From Oxyura jamaicensis (Eukaryota > Chordata > Aves > Anseriformes > Anatidae), in NCBI RefSeq assembly GCF_011077185.1, contig NC_048893.1, positions 181,811,441 through 181,875,440 on the forward strand: a stretch of DNA of 64,000 nucleotides, read 5' to 3'. Positions within the stretch are counted from its first letter, which is position 1. Every line of letters begins with the position of its first letter. Below the pieces are notes generated by a model. The model was not told where the DNA came from, ran no database searches, and saw only the letters and a list, made by a program, of their open reading frames with translations. Shown one piece after another: positions 1 to 15,000 of the stretch. Position numbers and translations under genes: made by a program.

Positions 1-73
1 CTGAGATCTGCCCAGATCTTTATTGCCACCAGATTGTAGCTTTCATCAGATAAATAAACCATAGTAGCAAAAC
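1..73 (-). CDS. BRCA2: BRCA2 exon 25 (partial)
   Basis: Acceptor TGCTTTTAG precedes MVYLSDESYNLVAIKIWADL, the start of exon 25 (245 nt in human). The window edge cuts it after 73 nt. No terminator or 3' untranslated region of BRCA2 is inside the window. Confidence 0.95.
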
Positions 74-3000
74 CTAAAAGCAAGAAAAAGTGAATCAAAC
101 CATAAACCTTTCAATAAAAGTTGATTACTGCAATTTGTGTCTATAAAAAAAATCATGCACATTTTGAAAGAGTTTTAATTGATAAATGTAACACGGCAGC
201 CTGTCAGCGTGCTAACAGATGTTTGATGCTTCATTCATTCTACACTATCTCTCTACTGATTGCAGAAAACAATTCAAAATCTGCATTCCAGCGCTTGGTA
301 AATATACTTCTGTGGTGCTATTGCTTTTCATCAGAAGATTCTCCACCTGTCTACCCGTGAGCTCCAAGGACTGGGTTCCACTCAACCCATGCACTGCACG
401 CAGAAGAGGGAGCCCACGCACATGGTAGATACCGTGTGTGCAGCAGTAGAGCACAGGTGTAAGAACGTACATCATGAAACACAGCTAAAGAAAAGGCTTC
501 TCTTGAGCTTGAATACTCAAATACTAAATTCTTGCTCAGCAAAGACTTTTTTTTCCTCTAGGAAAACAATCTGCCAGCATATCACAGTGATGGGCTCTAT
601 TAGCTATTATATAACTATATATATAATAGCTGTATATTAGATGTTGTACAACACCAAAGATCATCTTGACTTTTGAAATAAACTTGGTGGTGACTCAGTG
701 ACACGAACGTGGTCAACAACATACCTGTTTTGCTAACAGAAACTACAACTCCAACTAAATCAACTTCAGCACATGGTGGCTGAAAAGAAGGATCCAACAG
801 ACTGGTGAATTTTAGAGCCTTTCTTGGAAAGAAAATCTGCAGCAGCATCTTCTGCGAGACCTTAAAAAAATAAACACCCATACGCTGTTATACAGACAAA
901 CTTTTTAATGATTTATCTTTATGCAGTTGAAGTACGTACTGGTAGTTGTAGATACTGAGTTTTCTTTGTTGCTGTTAATTGTATGTTAGTTGATTCTGCT
1001 CTTCCTTTGGACTGTGATGTTGACAGCTGGTAGATTCTGTACCGACTGCCTTCCTTTAACAGCGAACAGACGTCTGGTACTGGACGCCAGATGCTCAGTA
1101 TCACTCCTAGTCACATGAGATTAAGATACATTAGACATGTAATACTAATATGAAGCCTTCTAAGCAAAATAAAACCAGAAACAGTTACATGCAAGCTAGT
1201 ATACTGTGGGTAAACTCTTCCAATCTGCTTACTATGTTGGCCAGTTATCATGGGAAGATAGACGTTATTTATTATTTCCCAAGTACTAACCTTTATGTTT
1301 TTCTTGCTTTCTGTAGTCTACCACACATAATTTCCATACAGTGGACACATCCCTTTTGGAACAACCATATTTTTCCTTTTCTGCAGACTCTACAGCCTTC
1401 TTGAATTCTTCCTGTATCCGAGTTTGCTTTTTATCATTCATCAGCTGCCTGTGAGCATTCAGAGCTTTTAGCTGATCTTCACTAAGATAACCCTGTAACC
1501 AAGAGAAAAAATGCATTCATCTTTTTTTTTTTAAAAAAAAAAAACTAATCACACACAAAAAAGATCCTGACAGGATCCTTTATAGTCTCTTTCCTAAGTG
1601 TTCTTCTGTTACAGACAATTTATTGTTCAACTGATAGGCTACCAGGACTCAGAATGAGGACAACTGGGGTCTCTCAGTCTTTACTGGAACTCAGTTGTCT
1701 GTAATAATTACATTATACGCTGTTTTTAGTGGGTAATCAGTGAGAAGCCTGCTTAAGAACACATAACTAAGGTGTTTCATACAACAGGCACTTTTGCCAG
1801 TTTAATAAGAAAGAAGATGTTACAAAAAAGTTCTGTAAGAAGAAAAGAAGAGTTGCATCTCTCAGCAGGCTGCTATCTCTGAGCTGACTAATTTACACTA
1901 AATCGCATTGGGAGACAAATGACAGTAAGATCACGTAAACTCTTCAGCGAACAGCATGCAAGAAATGTGCCTTACTAGGTGCATTCAGTGTTCACATACA
2001 TACATCATCGCAAAGTAATAAAACCACAAATAATAATTTTAATTGTACTATATCCTGCATTTTGTATATCCAGAGAAAATCACTTACTCTCTTTTGCAAT
2101 CTAAGATATCGATCTATTTAAACAGGACTTCATTAATGCATTTTCCAAGTAAATCATAACTTACTTAGCCATAAGCATACCGTAGGAAGTCTTAAAAGAT
2201 GAGAGATAGTGATTTTGTGGCTGATTTTAGCAGGAGGTACTAAATTAGAAATGACTCCACAAGCATTTCAAAATTAGCCCAGTTGGCTCTGTTACCTCCA
2301 TATAACCAGGGTCAGGTGCATTCTGGATTGCTTCATAAAGTTCTGCACCATCTTGCAAATTATGGATTTGCTGTCTTGTGACTACGCGTGACCTTGGTGT
2401 TTTTCTGCTAGCTCTCTCTGTTGAAAAAAAAAAGTCCATTATGGTGAGTACAACCAACATTGTCTAAAAGTGAAGGAAAAATAGTTACGCAGGAAGTATG
2501 ATAACCTAGGCCTAGCCCGAATAAAGCTACAGAACTCTTCTGTATGGGGTAGATAGATGTTTGTAGTTTTTAGGAAGACAGAAATGGGAAAAGATCACAA
2601 TACTACACAAACTCTTATGAGATGGCATAGCCAGTTCTTTTCAGCAGCTCTGGGACCCACCTCACCACACAGTGAGCCAGGTTAGTTTTCTGAACCAACA
2701 GGAAAGCAATGCTTTAAACAAGGCAATAGCTTTCTGCTGACATAGCAAGCAATTCTCATTGCCTGCACTTAGGGAAATTCGGCAGCTTGCCACAAAACGA
2801 CACCGATACCTGACCATACTGTCTGTGTGCCAGTCACTTCCTGCTCTCATACAATGGAAAAGCTCAAGTCTCAAAGACCGCAGCGGCAGGTGACCACAGG
2901 AGTGCACGTGAAGAAGCCTCCTTTCCTTAGGACACCAGCTAAAAGCCAAGTGAACTTAATCACATTAAACTCTGATCTTCTCCTCAGGTCAGTCATTGCT

Positions 3001-6000
3001 GCTCACATTTTGATAATTTTCTTCAGCATAGTAGGCTCCACTGTACATAGACGAGTTACCAATCAAACATAAACCAACGCAGTGAGGTGACTGATATGTT
3101 GAAGTTCACATCAGTGATGCTAAGAATTATAAAGCAATCTCCAATTTCAATGAGGAATTCAGATTTCTTTTAAGGGTACGGCATCAATAACAAGGGCAAA
3201 TAATAATGCACCCCAGGTTCTGATGAAGCAGTTAGGTAACATCTGAGTGTTACAGATCACCCCAAGAAAGATTAACAAAAAAGGAGAGGCGAGCTGGGTT
3301 GCAAATAATGACCCTATGGACTTTGAATGGCACAGGCTATCATTTGTGATGGAATCCTATCTGTTCCTGTAGAAAAATAAACCATGTCCCCCTCCCCACC
3401 CCCAAAGAAAATAGATCAGAGCCTGAAGGCACCTGGAATCCACGATCAGCATGGCAACAATCCCAGTGCCCAGAAACAAAAGTGTTTCTGTGTTACAGAA
3501 TCACAGAATAGTCTAGGTTGGAAGAGACCTCCAAGATCACTGAGTCCAACCTCTGACCTAACACTAACAAGTCCTCCACTAAACCATATCCCTAAGCTCT
3601 ACATCTAAACGTCTTTTAAAGACCTCCAGGGATGGTGACTCCACCACTTCCCTGGGCAGCCTATTCCAGTAACTAACAACCCTTTCGGTAAAGAAGTTCT
3701 TCCTGATATCCAACCTAAACCTCCCCTGGCACAACTTTAACCCATTCCCCCTCGTCCTGTCACCAGGCACGTGGGAGAACAGACCAACCCCCACCTCGCT
3801 ACAGCCTCCCTTCAGGTACCTGTAGAGAGCGATAAGGTCACCCCTAAGCCTCCTCTTCTCCAGGCTAAACAGTCCCAGCTCCCTCAGCCGCTCCTCGTAG
3901 GACTTGTTCTCCAGGCCCCTCACCAGCTTCGTTGCCCTTCTCTGGACTCTCTCGAGCACCTCCATGTCCTTCTTGTAGCGAGGGGCCCAAAACTGAACAC
4001 AGTACTTGAGGTGTGGCCTCACCAGAGCCGAATACAGGGGGACAATTACTTCCCTGGACCTGCTGGCCACACTGTTTCTAATGCAAGCCAGGATGCTGTT
4101 GGCCTTCTTGGCCGCCTGAGCACACTGCTGGCTCATATTCAGCCGACTGTCAACCACTACTCCCAGGTCCTTCTCTGCCAGGCAGCTTTCTAACCACACA
4201 TCTCCCAGCCTGTAGCTCTGTTTGGGGTTGTTATGCCCCAGGTGCAGGACCCGGCACTTGGCCTTGTTGAACTTCATGCAGTTGACCTCGGCCCATCGGT
4301 CCAGCCTATCCAGATCCTCCTGCAGAGCCTTCCTACCCTCGAGCAGATCGACACACGCACCTAACTTGGTGTTGTCTGCAAAAACATTTATGTCGTGTAT
4401 GTTATTACATGTTCTGAAATCATGAAATATTTACCTTCATGCTTTTCAAATTCTGCTTGGACTTTTGCAAATAGAGCTTCCAGTTTCTTTTGTTGATCCT
4501 CTGCATGCTTGGCAGCTTCCCTTTCTTCAGCTCGGCTGTTGCGGAACACATAGGAGCCAGCTGATGTCTTTTCCATCCACTGAAACAAAGATTTAAATAA
4601 ACCTCAGACCTTCTATTTTTAACCTCATTTAGCTTCCCTCCAATACTCACTGTTTAAAGCACTTCTGGTTAGAAGTGAACAGGTTCATAAGTTCTTTTAG
4701 TATAACGGATCCAAGGTTAAAAAAAACAAAGCAGAGCAGTGGCTGGTAAATCTTCTCTTTAAAGATACACAGACAGAATGGAGCAGCTGCAGTCAAACTT
4801 TTATTGATTTAACAGCTGAAGAAGCCATAGACAATGATATAATTTAGAAGATAGCTGGATCCCACTTGTAGATACATTTAGATACAAAACAAACTCAGTG
4901 CTCAAAAATCTACCAGAACTGCATCCTACCCAATTTGTCTTTCAGCACTGACGGTACTGTTTTAACCTGCTAGATTAGATGCTGTAAAAGATGCCCTTAA
5001 ACACTTTCAGCTTGAAGTGTTCCCATAGGATAACAGCCTTGCCCACAGCCGTGTCAGAGCTGGCTTGGCAAGTGCATGCTTTGAAGAGATAGGTGATCAA
5101 ACAAAGAGGTCACTGCAGCTGGAAGTGGTCCTTCTCTCTGCTGCACAGCCCCACCTTCTCCCTTGCACTGGCTCTAGCACGTACCTGACTTTACCAGACA
5201 CCAGTTTCCTATTGCAATAGACAGACACAACAGTTTGAGCTTGGTTGTTGTTGTTGTCATCCCCCCTCTCCTCCCCCCCCTTTTTTTTTTCCCGCTTTGT
5301 TACTCCTGGTTTAGCAAAGTAAATTAGCTATGGAGCAGGACCAGATGAGCTGTAGAGCACAGAGAATCACCAGGACAGTACGGCAGGAGCAGGATGAGGA
5401 AAGCTGAAGGACTGCTCCTTACGAGGCAGTGAATTGTTGAAACAGGCTCTGCCTGCCTCGTTAACTGCACGCCTTCCATTTCCTGCACTGTTCACAGTCT
5501 GACAGCTTTAATTACAGTTACTGTGATTCCCACACGCCTTGGCTTGACTCAAAAGAGATATATAGCTCAAGCCTTCCTATCGTTTTGGTATGACTGAGCA
5601 AGATCCTCAGTGTTTTTATACAAACATATTTGCCCATCAATCTCTGGAAACAGTGAGATATGAAGCAACACTGTAGTGGGTTTATGTGACAAGGTTTTGG
5701 TAGCAGGGGGCCATAGGGGTGGCTTCTGTGAGAAGGATCTAGAAGCTGCCCCATGTTTGGTAAGGGCCCCACTGCTGACCAGCCTGGAAGCCACATACTG
5801 TGATGGCATTACAGATTGCTGTCCCCTTTCTGGGACCTAAACAGATGTTAGGCCTACCAGGATGGCCATGTAATAAGTGTTGCAATTAAAATAATGACCT
5901 AAATATCAAAGTAACATTTCAAACCAAATATTGCTATTACCTTTACAAGGTAAATAAAGTGGAATTCAGTCTGCATTGACCAACAGTTACACATCATTTT

Positions 6001-9000
6001 AGAAAGCAAACGATGAAGAAAAACCCTGTATGTACATGTCAAGCGTAACATTCTCTGAGAAAAGTTAACAGATTCTAAAAGTTGTATCTTGGCTAACATG
6101 TTAACATTCAGAGGACTGATTACAAAAAAAACCGTATGTTTCTTTTTATAGTTGGGACTGTTATAAAAAGCTCTACTTTGTGCTGGTGTGGCCTCACCTT
6201 AAGCACTGTGTGCAGTTCTGGGCACCACAGTATAAAAAGGATATAAAACTATTAGAGGGTGTGCAAAGGAGGGCTACAACAGTGATGAGGTTCTATGATT
6301 CCAAGGAGTTACCACTTGATATCCTCAGATTCTTTAAACGTGGTCAGATTTCACTGTATCTAAAACATCTTTGCTCTACTTTACACAATAATCAGATTGT
6401 ATTGTAAATAATATTTTAAATAGATCTTACTATATGATACAGCCAGCTACATATAAGACTATTTTACCAAGGGTTAAAAAATATTTAACGTCTTTGCAGA
6501 TATATCTATGCTAGTGACAGAAAAAATTGAGTTTCAATTCTGTGCTTTTTAGATTGTTGAACCCACATTCAATCATTTCTGGCTTTTTGAAACCGAAGCA
6601 AAGCAAGCCAGAACACACTGAGTGTAAATTGGAATTCTTCTTACAACAGGATACTCCACTCCTGAAAAATTAAATGTGTGCAGACTGCAAGAGCCACTTC
6701 TGTTCTTGTTATACGTAATGGTACCATTTCTTGAATTTATTTAACTGTCTCTATTATGTCACCTTTCAAGAGCAATATAGCAGCTAGCTATTAGATAAAG
6801 CAGATCTAATAGAACTGGTTAGATTCAGAAAATACTGATACCATACCTGAAGAGAGTAAGTTCTTTGAACGATGACATCAATACACCCCACTGCACCACC
6901 CTCACTGTAAAGCGATGACAGAGGCAAAGGAAAAGGTCTGGGATCCCGATGAAATCCTAGTTTTGCGTGCCATCGTGTGCAGCGGGTACTGTTCGCTGAA
7001 ATCTGAACAAGTTAAATGTTGAATGATAAACTGGCATTGGTAGGTCAGAAGGAGATACAACTTATTAAATCTAAAGGAAAGACTTTTTTTTTTTTTTTTT
7101 TACATTGACCTCAGTAAGAACCTCTTATTTCAGCACTTGAACATACTGCATTTTAATTTCAGGGTTTCTTTTCACATTGAAAAGCTTACTTTAAACAGGT
7201 ATGACAAATTTGATGACTTAAGATTCTCTAGGAAATCAGCATTTATGAGATATGCCACTGCTTTATACCAGATGACCAGAATTTTTATGCTGAAACTTCA
7301 AACACCACCTTATTCATCCTCAAAGAAGTCAAGCCCTCCCCGCAAGCTTGCCCTCTCACAAACTTTCTCCCAGTTCTTCCTCAACCTTCCATACTGTATG
7401 ATGGATAAACACCTTTCTTAGCCTGGTGCTTAACCATATTAAGGATAAAACATGCAGCAAAACTTGTCAGAATCTTATAGAAGTTAAAAAAAAAAGGTAC
7501 TTTAATACTATTTTGTAATACAGATTTCTCTTCCAACATTACTGACTAGCGTTAACTACCTTGTCTTACAAACATGGTAGTTGAACTGCAACAAAACTGC
7601 TTATAAAACCCCGACAGAACCTGTTCTGTTTACACAACCTCATCCAGCTTACAGCATGGCTCAAGCAAACAGCATCAGTCCCATCCAATCAAGCTGAACT
7701 AATATTTTCGTTTACCTTCAACATAAGGGAATCTGGGGCTTCCAGTGGTGTACATCCATTTTGAGAGCCAACGAGTTCTGCTCCATGTACTATGATCTTC
7801 TGACCAACAGTAAGCCTTCTTCTGTGTAAGAAAGCTTTGATGGGTGGATCCAGAAGAGCTCTAATCCCATACCAGCCATCAGTAACTTCAATTATTGCTG
7901 CTCCTTTTTTACTTTCCATATTGTTATTGCTGGGAGATACAACGGCATTTAGTGATATGATTTTAGAGACGCACAGCACAAGTGTTTTACCTGCTGCATC
8001 ATCTCTCTCCGTTATTTTTTTGATTGCTGATCGCTTACTTTTATCGATTTCCAAGTCATACCTACAGAAAAGAAGCCGTGACACTGTTTAGGTGAACAAA
8101 ATCCATCACGTTGTTTCCCCTTAAAATCAATTCTTGCTAATTATTGCTTAATCTACATGATTAAATGCCATTATAATAAAGTAAAAATGATCGAAATATT
8201 TGCAAATAACATGCAGTACGTTTTTAATATTGGCATATTTAAGTTCAACAAAACGAGCATTCTGATAAATACTAAATGCAAAATTGAGATGTTTATTTTA
8301 TAATATTATGACCAGAAAGCATGCAGTCATAACTCCAGATGTGTTGCTACACACTTACCTATATTTCAGCTGCAACAGCACCATTTCTGGTGTCAAACAC
8401 CTGGTAGCAAATTCATGTGGAAAAGCTACTTCCATGGCTGCCAATTTCCATACAATCCACCTGTAGTGATTGTAAGCCCAGGCCTCTGTTATTAGTTTGG
8501 GATCCACACCAGGAGTATCACACAGAGCCCTGCAGATAAATCGTTAATAAATTAACCTGAAATCCATTATCAGCTGTTACTTGCCTATTTTTCCCTAGCA
8601 TTACATGCAGTGTATGCACATAGGCAACATTAATAACGGCGTATTTATTATGGTGTGAACAGGAAGGTTACATTCCATAGCCTGGTCTGGTTATTGTCTG
8701 AATACTGAAGTTTTGTCCTTATAAGCTTTGGCAGCATGCGTGTGTGTACATGCAGGCGTTCCTGAAATGGACCTTTGACCCTGGCAGTAGCTCCAGGGGC
8801 ATGTCCTCTCTGGTTCACACAGTTATGCTCACAGCATCGAGGGACAGAGGCGTGCTCTAATCTTTTGCAGCCCCAGAATATCTCCTGCTTGCTTTGCTTG
8901 TCCCCATTGTTTGACTGCTTAAGCAATGTTTCATTCTGTGTTGATTCCAAGCTGTACCACCATGAGCTGTTTAAGTTGGTTTGGAAACCTATTTTTTCCC

Positions 9001-12000
9001 ACTCAGCCAGTCACTAGAAAGGCTGTTTCACTGTAGAAGACAGAGAAGGAATTATACCAGAGATTCAAATAAACTGTTAGACTGATCAGAACACAATTTA
9101 AGTCCCACCAAAAAGTCAATTTCCAACTTGTCAGAAAGGTTCAAGATTTTAATATTAAAATATTTAAAATTTTCTGAAGTTTTGTTGAAGCAACAGTATG
9201 CTAGTTGTTCTGTTGCATGTGCTTTTAATGAAGTTACGATGTACAAACTTGCTTACAGTAAAACAAAACAATTTCTATTAAAGTGTTTAGGACAGATGCA
9301 GTCAATGCATATACTTCTTTTAGAAGTTCACTTTAAATGACCTGCAAAAGGACACACAGAAGGACCCAGGATAGTGCAAGAGCAAGGGCTGTTCGTGCAC
9401 TTTTGCTGCTTCTTATATATACATTCAAAGAAAGCCTGAAATAATCAGGGAATGTTCCTACTGAAATCTTAGCTTCCTTCAAATCATACTGCAAATTATT
9501 TTCATAAGCCAGCTTTAAAAAAAATAATTGAAAAACATTTTCACCCATATCTTTTAACAGAAACTCTTCCCCCAACAACCTTCATTCCCAACACTCAAAC
9601 TCCAGAGAACAGAAGTTAATCCTTTTCAATTTGAAAAAGCAAAATCTATCAATGCTATTAAACGAAAGCTATAAATTAACAAAAATAGTACCATTTTCCT
9701 AGACAATTTACACTGTAGAATAGTCTCCATAAGTTTTCTAAATTGACTTTGTTTTCCTTAATGCCCAGTGAAGATCATGAACACCATAGTCTACATAAAT
9801 TACTAAACCTACAGTACCTTTATTTACCCTAACAGAGACATACTAAAAATGCAGTCAAAAAGTAGTGTTAGATTTATTCTAGCAATATGAGAATCACAAA
9901 ATAATAAATAGCACACCTGCCTCAAGTTCATAAGAAACAATACCTGTAAAACTCCTTTTTTCCAGCCTTTCCCTCATCTGTAGGAATTAGCCACCCTCCA
10001 TCAGCAAGCTGGATCCCATTTCCCTCTAATAAATACTCCTTGCTGAAGAAGTCTTTGATGAGAAACTGAAATGATTCTGCATTTGTGCTGTTAACTTGTA
10101 CACAATGTTTTGAAACACCGTATCTGTAAAGCTGCAAAAAATCAGATGAAGAAGACAAAAGACACTGACAATCCAGTAAGAATTCATCTGAGAGCTTTCA
10201 TATCTAATGCTATAAACTCATGTAAATTATCTTCTCAAGCTAGGGACTGTTCTGTACGACCTTGTCATTTCATATGTAATCCAAGAAGAATGGACAAACT
10301 CACAAAGCAGGACGCCATGACATCACGGTGTGCTTTAAAAAAGCACCATACCAAAAGCAAGAGGCTTTTGATCTTGACTTACCTAAGCTTAAATGTTAAC
10401 CATGTGTTACCTTAAGACAGCTTTTCACATGGGTTAGAAGTCAGTAGCAACTACCATTGGTTGATTTTTTCCTTGTTTGATGTTTCTTGTTTGACTACAA
10501 CACTACAGAGACATTTATGATCCCTATTATTCGGAACAGTCTTATAAACCGTGGATACGCAAAGCTACCTAACAACGCAGCAACTGCTTTAAGAGCTACT
10601 GTAAATGCTTATCTCAGAAGTGCACACAGACATATCACTTAAATGGATCTATTCATCAGAAGTTACCGACTTTTTGTTCGCTAGTTTTAACGAACACCGC
10701 CCTGGAAAGACACAGTAAAAAGGTATCAACATACCTCTTCTGTAGAATAAAAACGGGGAGACTTCTCTTCTACTGCAGTTCTCAGAGAGATTCTATTTCT
10801 TGCAGATGTTTTAATGACATACAGGCTGCCTGGCTGTGAGCTAATATTTTGTCTGTATTTCTTTTTAATTCTCATTTCCTGTAGATCTCTAGCACAGCGG
10901 AGATTTGCCATCATCTTGCTCATAACTGCAAAGAAAAACAACATCAAAGGTTTTTTACGGTATATATCAACTTAGGATATACAGTCACAGAATAAAAGCA
11001 GACTCGGAGAAGCAGATTTTCTAAGCCACTCTCCAGATTTGTAGAATCTGCAGTCTAAATATTCAGCAGTGTTAACTGAAGACATTAAGTAATATTTATA
11101 ATATCAGAGATTAATATCACACATTTCATTTTTTCAGAATGAACTCTTCACAGGAAACTCCAAGCAAACAAACTGGTTGATGATGACTGCAGAGTCCATA
11201 ATCCGGAGATTATGACCCATAAATAGGGGATCTAACTCTGCAAGTGCTCATGCACCTGACACCTGTTTAAATCGATATACACAATGAGTCCATGTGAAGA
11301 AAACCACATTATTTGATTGTAATAGTCAAGTAGGTTATACACACTGGAACATTCAAGAAAGCTTAGAAGGTGCAAGTCCACATGCTAAAGAAATTCAAAC
11401 AGTTGAACATTCAAACTGTGCTTCTTTGAAAAAGACTGAGTCAGCTGTTTGTATCATTAGGCCTACATTTTAGTTAGAAACCAGTTAGAAACTTACAACT
11501 TGTGTCTAAAACACTGCGTAAAAACAATTTCTTCATATTCTTGATTAACTTTGGAGATGGAATGCATACGCTTTATTAGGAGTGCAATATATAGTCTTAG
11601 AAAAGTATTTCCTGATTTAGATCACCTTAAGAAGCATTTTTTTTATTTAAAAAAAGAAATCTGAGAGAACATGCAAAACTCCTTAAAGGTTCAATTCTGA
11701 TAGCACTCTCTATAGCTAAGCGATCAAAATCTGAAAATACCTAAATTTCCATTTTCTAAATCAGTGTCTGATGCATGCAGGATACAAGACGGGTGATCTT
11801 GACTTTCAGCAATATCTTTTTCAATTGTGATCTGATTTAATTCCCTCTCTTCAGTCACATTTTTGCTGATTGGTGAGTCACATCTCTTGCTGCTGCCTTG
11901 TTCACTAGTAGAAAGTGTCAGCTTGGTTTTGAAGGGTGGAACAAAAGTTTTAGCAGTTTTGCCAGATTTGTACAAATTTCTTTTTTCTTCACTCTCTTGG

Positions 12001-15000
12001 GCTGAGGCCTTATGTGGAGTAGAAAATCTTGAAGCCTCATTTGAAGACTGCCTTAGGGCACAGTGCTGAAAAATGGCAGGTTTAGATTTAAATCCTTTGA
12101 AATCTTGGTCTGGTAAAGTAAGAGTAGGATTCTTGACTTCTTGTCGTTCTTTAGTAGCCCTATAGAGATGAAAACATACAGGTTTCAGCTTCCCGATAAA
12201 AATCTTTTTCAGAGCTTCAACATTCTTAATTTAGTAATGTGACTTTTTCAAAAGCACAACAATAAAGAGACAAAATTATTTGTATTTAACACAAATAAAA
12301 ATACAAGTGTAAAACTGCTTTAGCATCTTACCACCCTACAGCAACATCGTGTGTTGTATAGTAATTTGTTTATTTTGAAGTAAAATTATCAGTCTTTTAT
12401 AAAATTATTAGTCTTTTATTAGTCTATTATTAGTCTTTTAGAAAACTGGGTTGCAAGTTACTACCATATATTTTTTTAAAAGTCACAAGAACTTACAAGG
12501 TTTTTAAGAAATTGCGTTAGAAAAACTAAAATATATTATAAATTTCTCACCCAAAAGGCTGACAAGTTACTGGTTTTAAAGGAATGTGGTACAAAAATTT
12601 TCTTCTGTCTTTGAAAATGCCTGTAAGATAATTAGGAAAAAAGAGTTTGAAATAGTACATTACATGGATAGATATTTACAGCACATTTGTTCTATATTCA
12701 TGTATCATATACATACGAATATAAATTTACAGTAGTTTACAAATGGGATTTAAATAGCTTTGCATTTTATATGTATATATATATATATAGGTAATAAAAT
12801 CCTATAGGATATCTTTGATGTTGATAAACCCATTTGTTTTCCTAGCTAACCTTCAATGAAAAAACATATCTAGAAAAAACAACCAGGCAGAACACATTTA
12901 AAGTTTCCAAGGCTAATCTTACTGTTAGAACTCTTGACTATTGAGCTCTTTTTCAACAGCATTGATACAAACCCCATATCGGGGGAAAAAAAAAAAAAAA
13001 AAAAATCTGTCTTCAGTATTTCTGAACATTACAATAAATAATGGTAATAAATAAATCTGTCTCATAATCTTATTGCCACTAGAAATATTATTTCAGTGAC
13101 TAACATACTTTGGGATGCAAGTTATTTTGCCATATGTTTGATCTAAGCAGCATAGTTACCAGTAGTAGTTAAACAAAGGATCTACATGTTGTCACAGACC
13201 AATGACCACAAACTGAAAACCCCTAAAAGAGACAGTTTGACACTGGAAACGAAGACTTCTACAGGTTCTTAAGAAATCTTATGGTGGATAAAAGGGTAAA
13301 AGTGAGGAAAATAGAATTGTCAGGAGTCTGGTGGTAGTTCAAGGAACAACATTAGTGTTCTTTTAATAATCATACGTGGTCCAATATATATCTCCCCGAT
13401 AAATTAGAACATGAGGTTAGCCCCATGTAGCTTTATTCTTTTCCCAGTTTAGAAATTTAGAAATTTGTAACTTTCTTACAGGTGGTTCTCTCTAGAAAAC
13501 AAATGATTATGAAAGAGCTTGGTAAAGATGACATTCAACCACGTTCTGCCTTTTGTGACAAAAAAGAAAAACGTAGGAAAACACCACTTCCCCTTGCTTG
13601 GTATCAAAAAGCACGGCGAGCATTAAGTGTGAGTTGAGCAGCAGTCATTTGAAGAAACTGTAAATGCAGAATCAATTCCAACACATCTGGGGTCATAAAA
13701 AAGTTCTGACTTGTTTTACTTAAGGGTCTTGGCAGTAAAATCGCAGGTTGGAAAACAAGTATTAGCTGACACCCTCCCTTATTGAGCCTCAAATCTTTAC
13801 ACTAGTTGAGACAGATCTAGAAGATGAATGACTATAATGCTCCACTCTCAAAAGCTCCCATTTGTGAGCCCGTGAGAGGTGTTTTAGGCTCCTTAAAGGG
13901 AAATGTTTAACATATATTTAGTTCCAGACAGGCTTCCTATTTAATTTAAAGCTCATTTAGCAACTTTTCTTTTCCTTAAAAAAAAAAACAACAGAACAGT
14001 TTTCAACAGAAAAGGGCACATTCACACAAACTCCTCCTTTGATCTTTCTAAGGGACACACTTATCTCAGAATTATCAACACATCTAAATCACGTCTGCCT
14101 GGAATCGGAACTCCTTTGTGCTGGGAAAAGGAAGTTTCAGATGACAAGTCATCTATACAAGATGCCACATGTTCCAGAAGTCAGGAGCAGGACTGTTCTG
14201 GGTATTAGAACTGCTGTCAGTTGTTCCACCAAAGAATAACACTGTTCACATTCTGCTGCAGGGCAGGATAATATTTATGGATGAAGGACAGACAATTATT
14301 CTCTGGCAGCTACTTACAAATTCCATTTAAAGTTTTCTTCAAACCATTATTTTCATGCTTAGAACAAACGTAGGGCAGCATTCAGAAACAAGTTTGTTCA
14401 AAAGGAGTCAAATATCTCGTTACAAAATCACTTCTGTGCACTAACATAGATAAGGTATAGTTACTACGATATCTAGAATTGTTCTTGGTGCTACTGTAAC
14501 TGCACAAAGCCAGCCAGCTTTGGTGACAACTAGGTACTCATCAGGTATCTACAAAATTGTCTGTGATTTGGGATGAGGTGCTCCAGAAAAGTAGTTTTAG
14601 TTTCCCATGAACTACCGCAAATATTATGTTTGTTTGTTTTTCTTGAATCTGTCGCAGCAAAGGAAAACACTCAAAATCCAAGATTAAGTATGACTCCCCT
14701 TTCAACTTTCTTCTTAAAATCTAAGGGGATATTTTGAAGTATTGGAATAAAAGTAGTTTAAATGGGATATTCAAATACCCCATTTTGTAATTCCCACTTG
14801 CAAAAGAAATTCAGCTATAATTCCCTTTTGAGTAATAACGCATGGACAAGACCTCCTTAAAGGTACAATAAAGGCAGACCAAAATTGGACCAAATATCTC
14901 CAAAATAACATTAGCAACCACTTAATGATCAAATCTTTCTACATTACAGCTTCAAGGGAAGTATCATCCACTTTAGAAACAGGAAGATGAGGCTTTTAAA

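Noticed and set aside
2662..2949. 95-codon minus-strand frame in BRCA2 intron 20
   Set aside because: No splice phase to BRCA2, no homology seen; exons 20 and 21 already join in frame.
3771..4193. 140-codon open frame on the plus strand
   Set aside because: It is the antisense shadow of the CR1 reverse-transcriptase frame.
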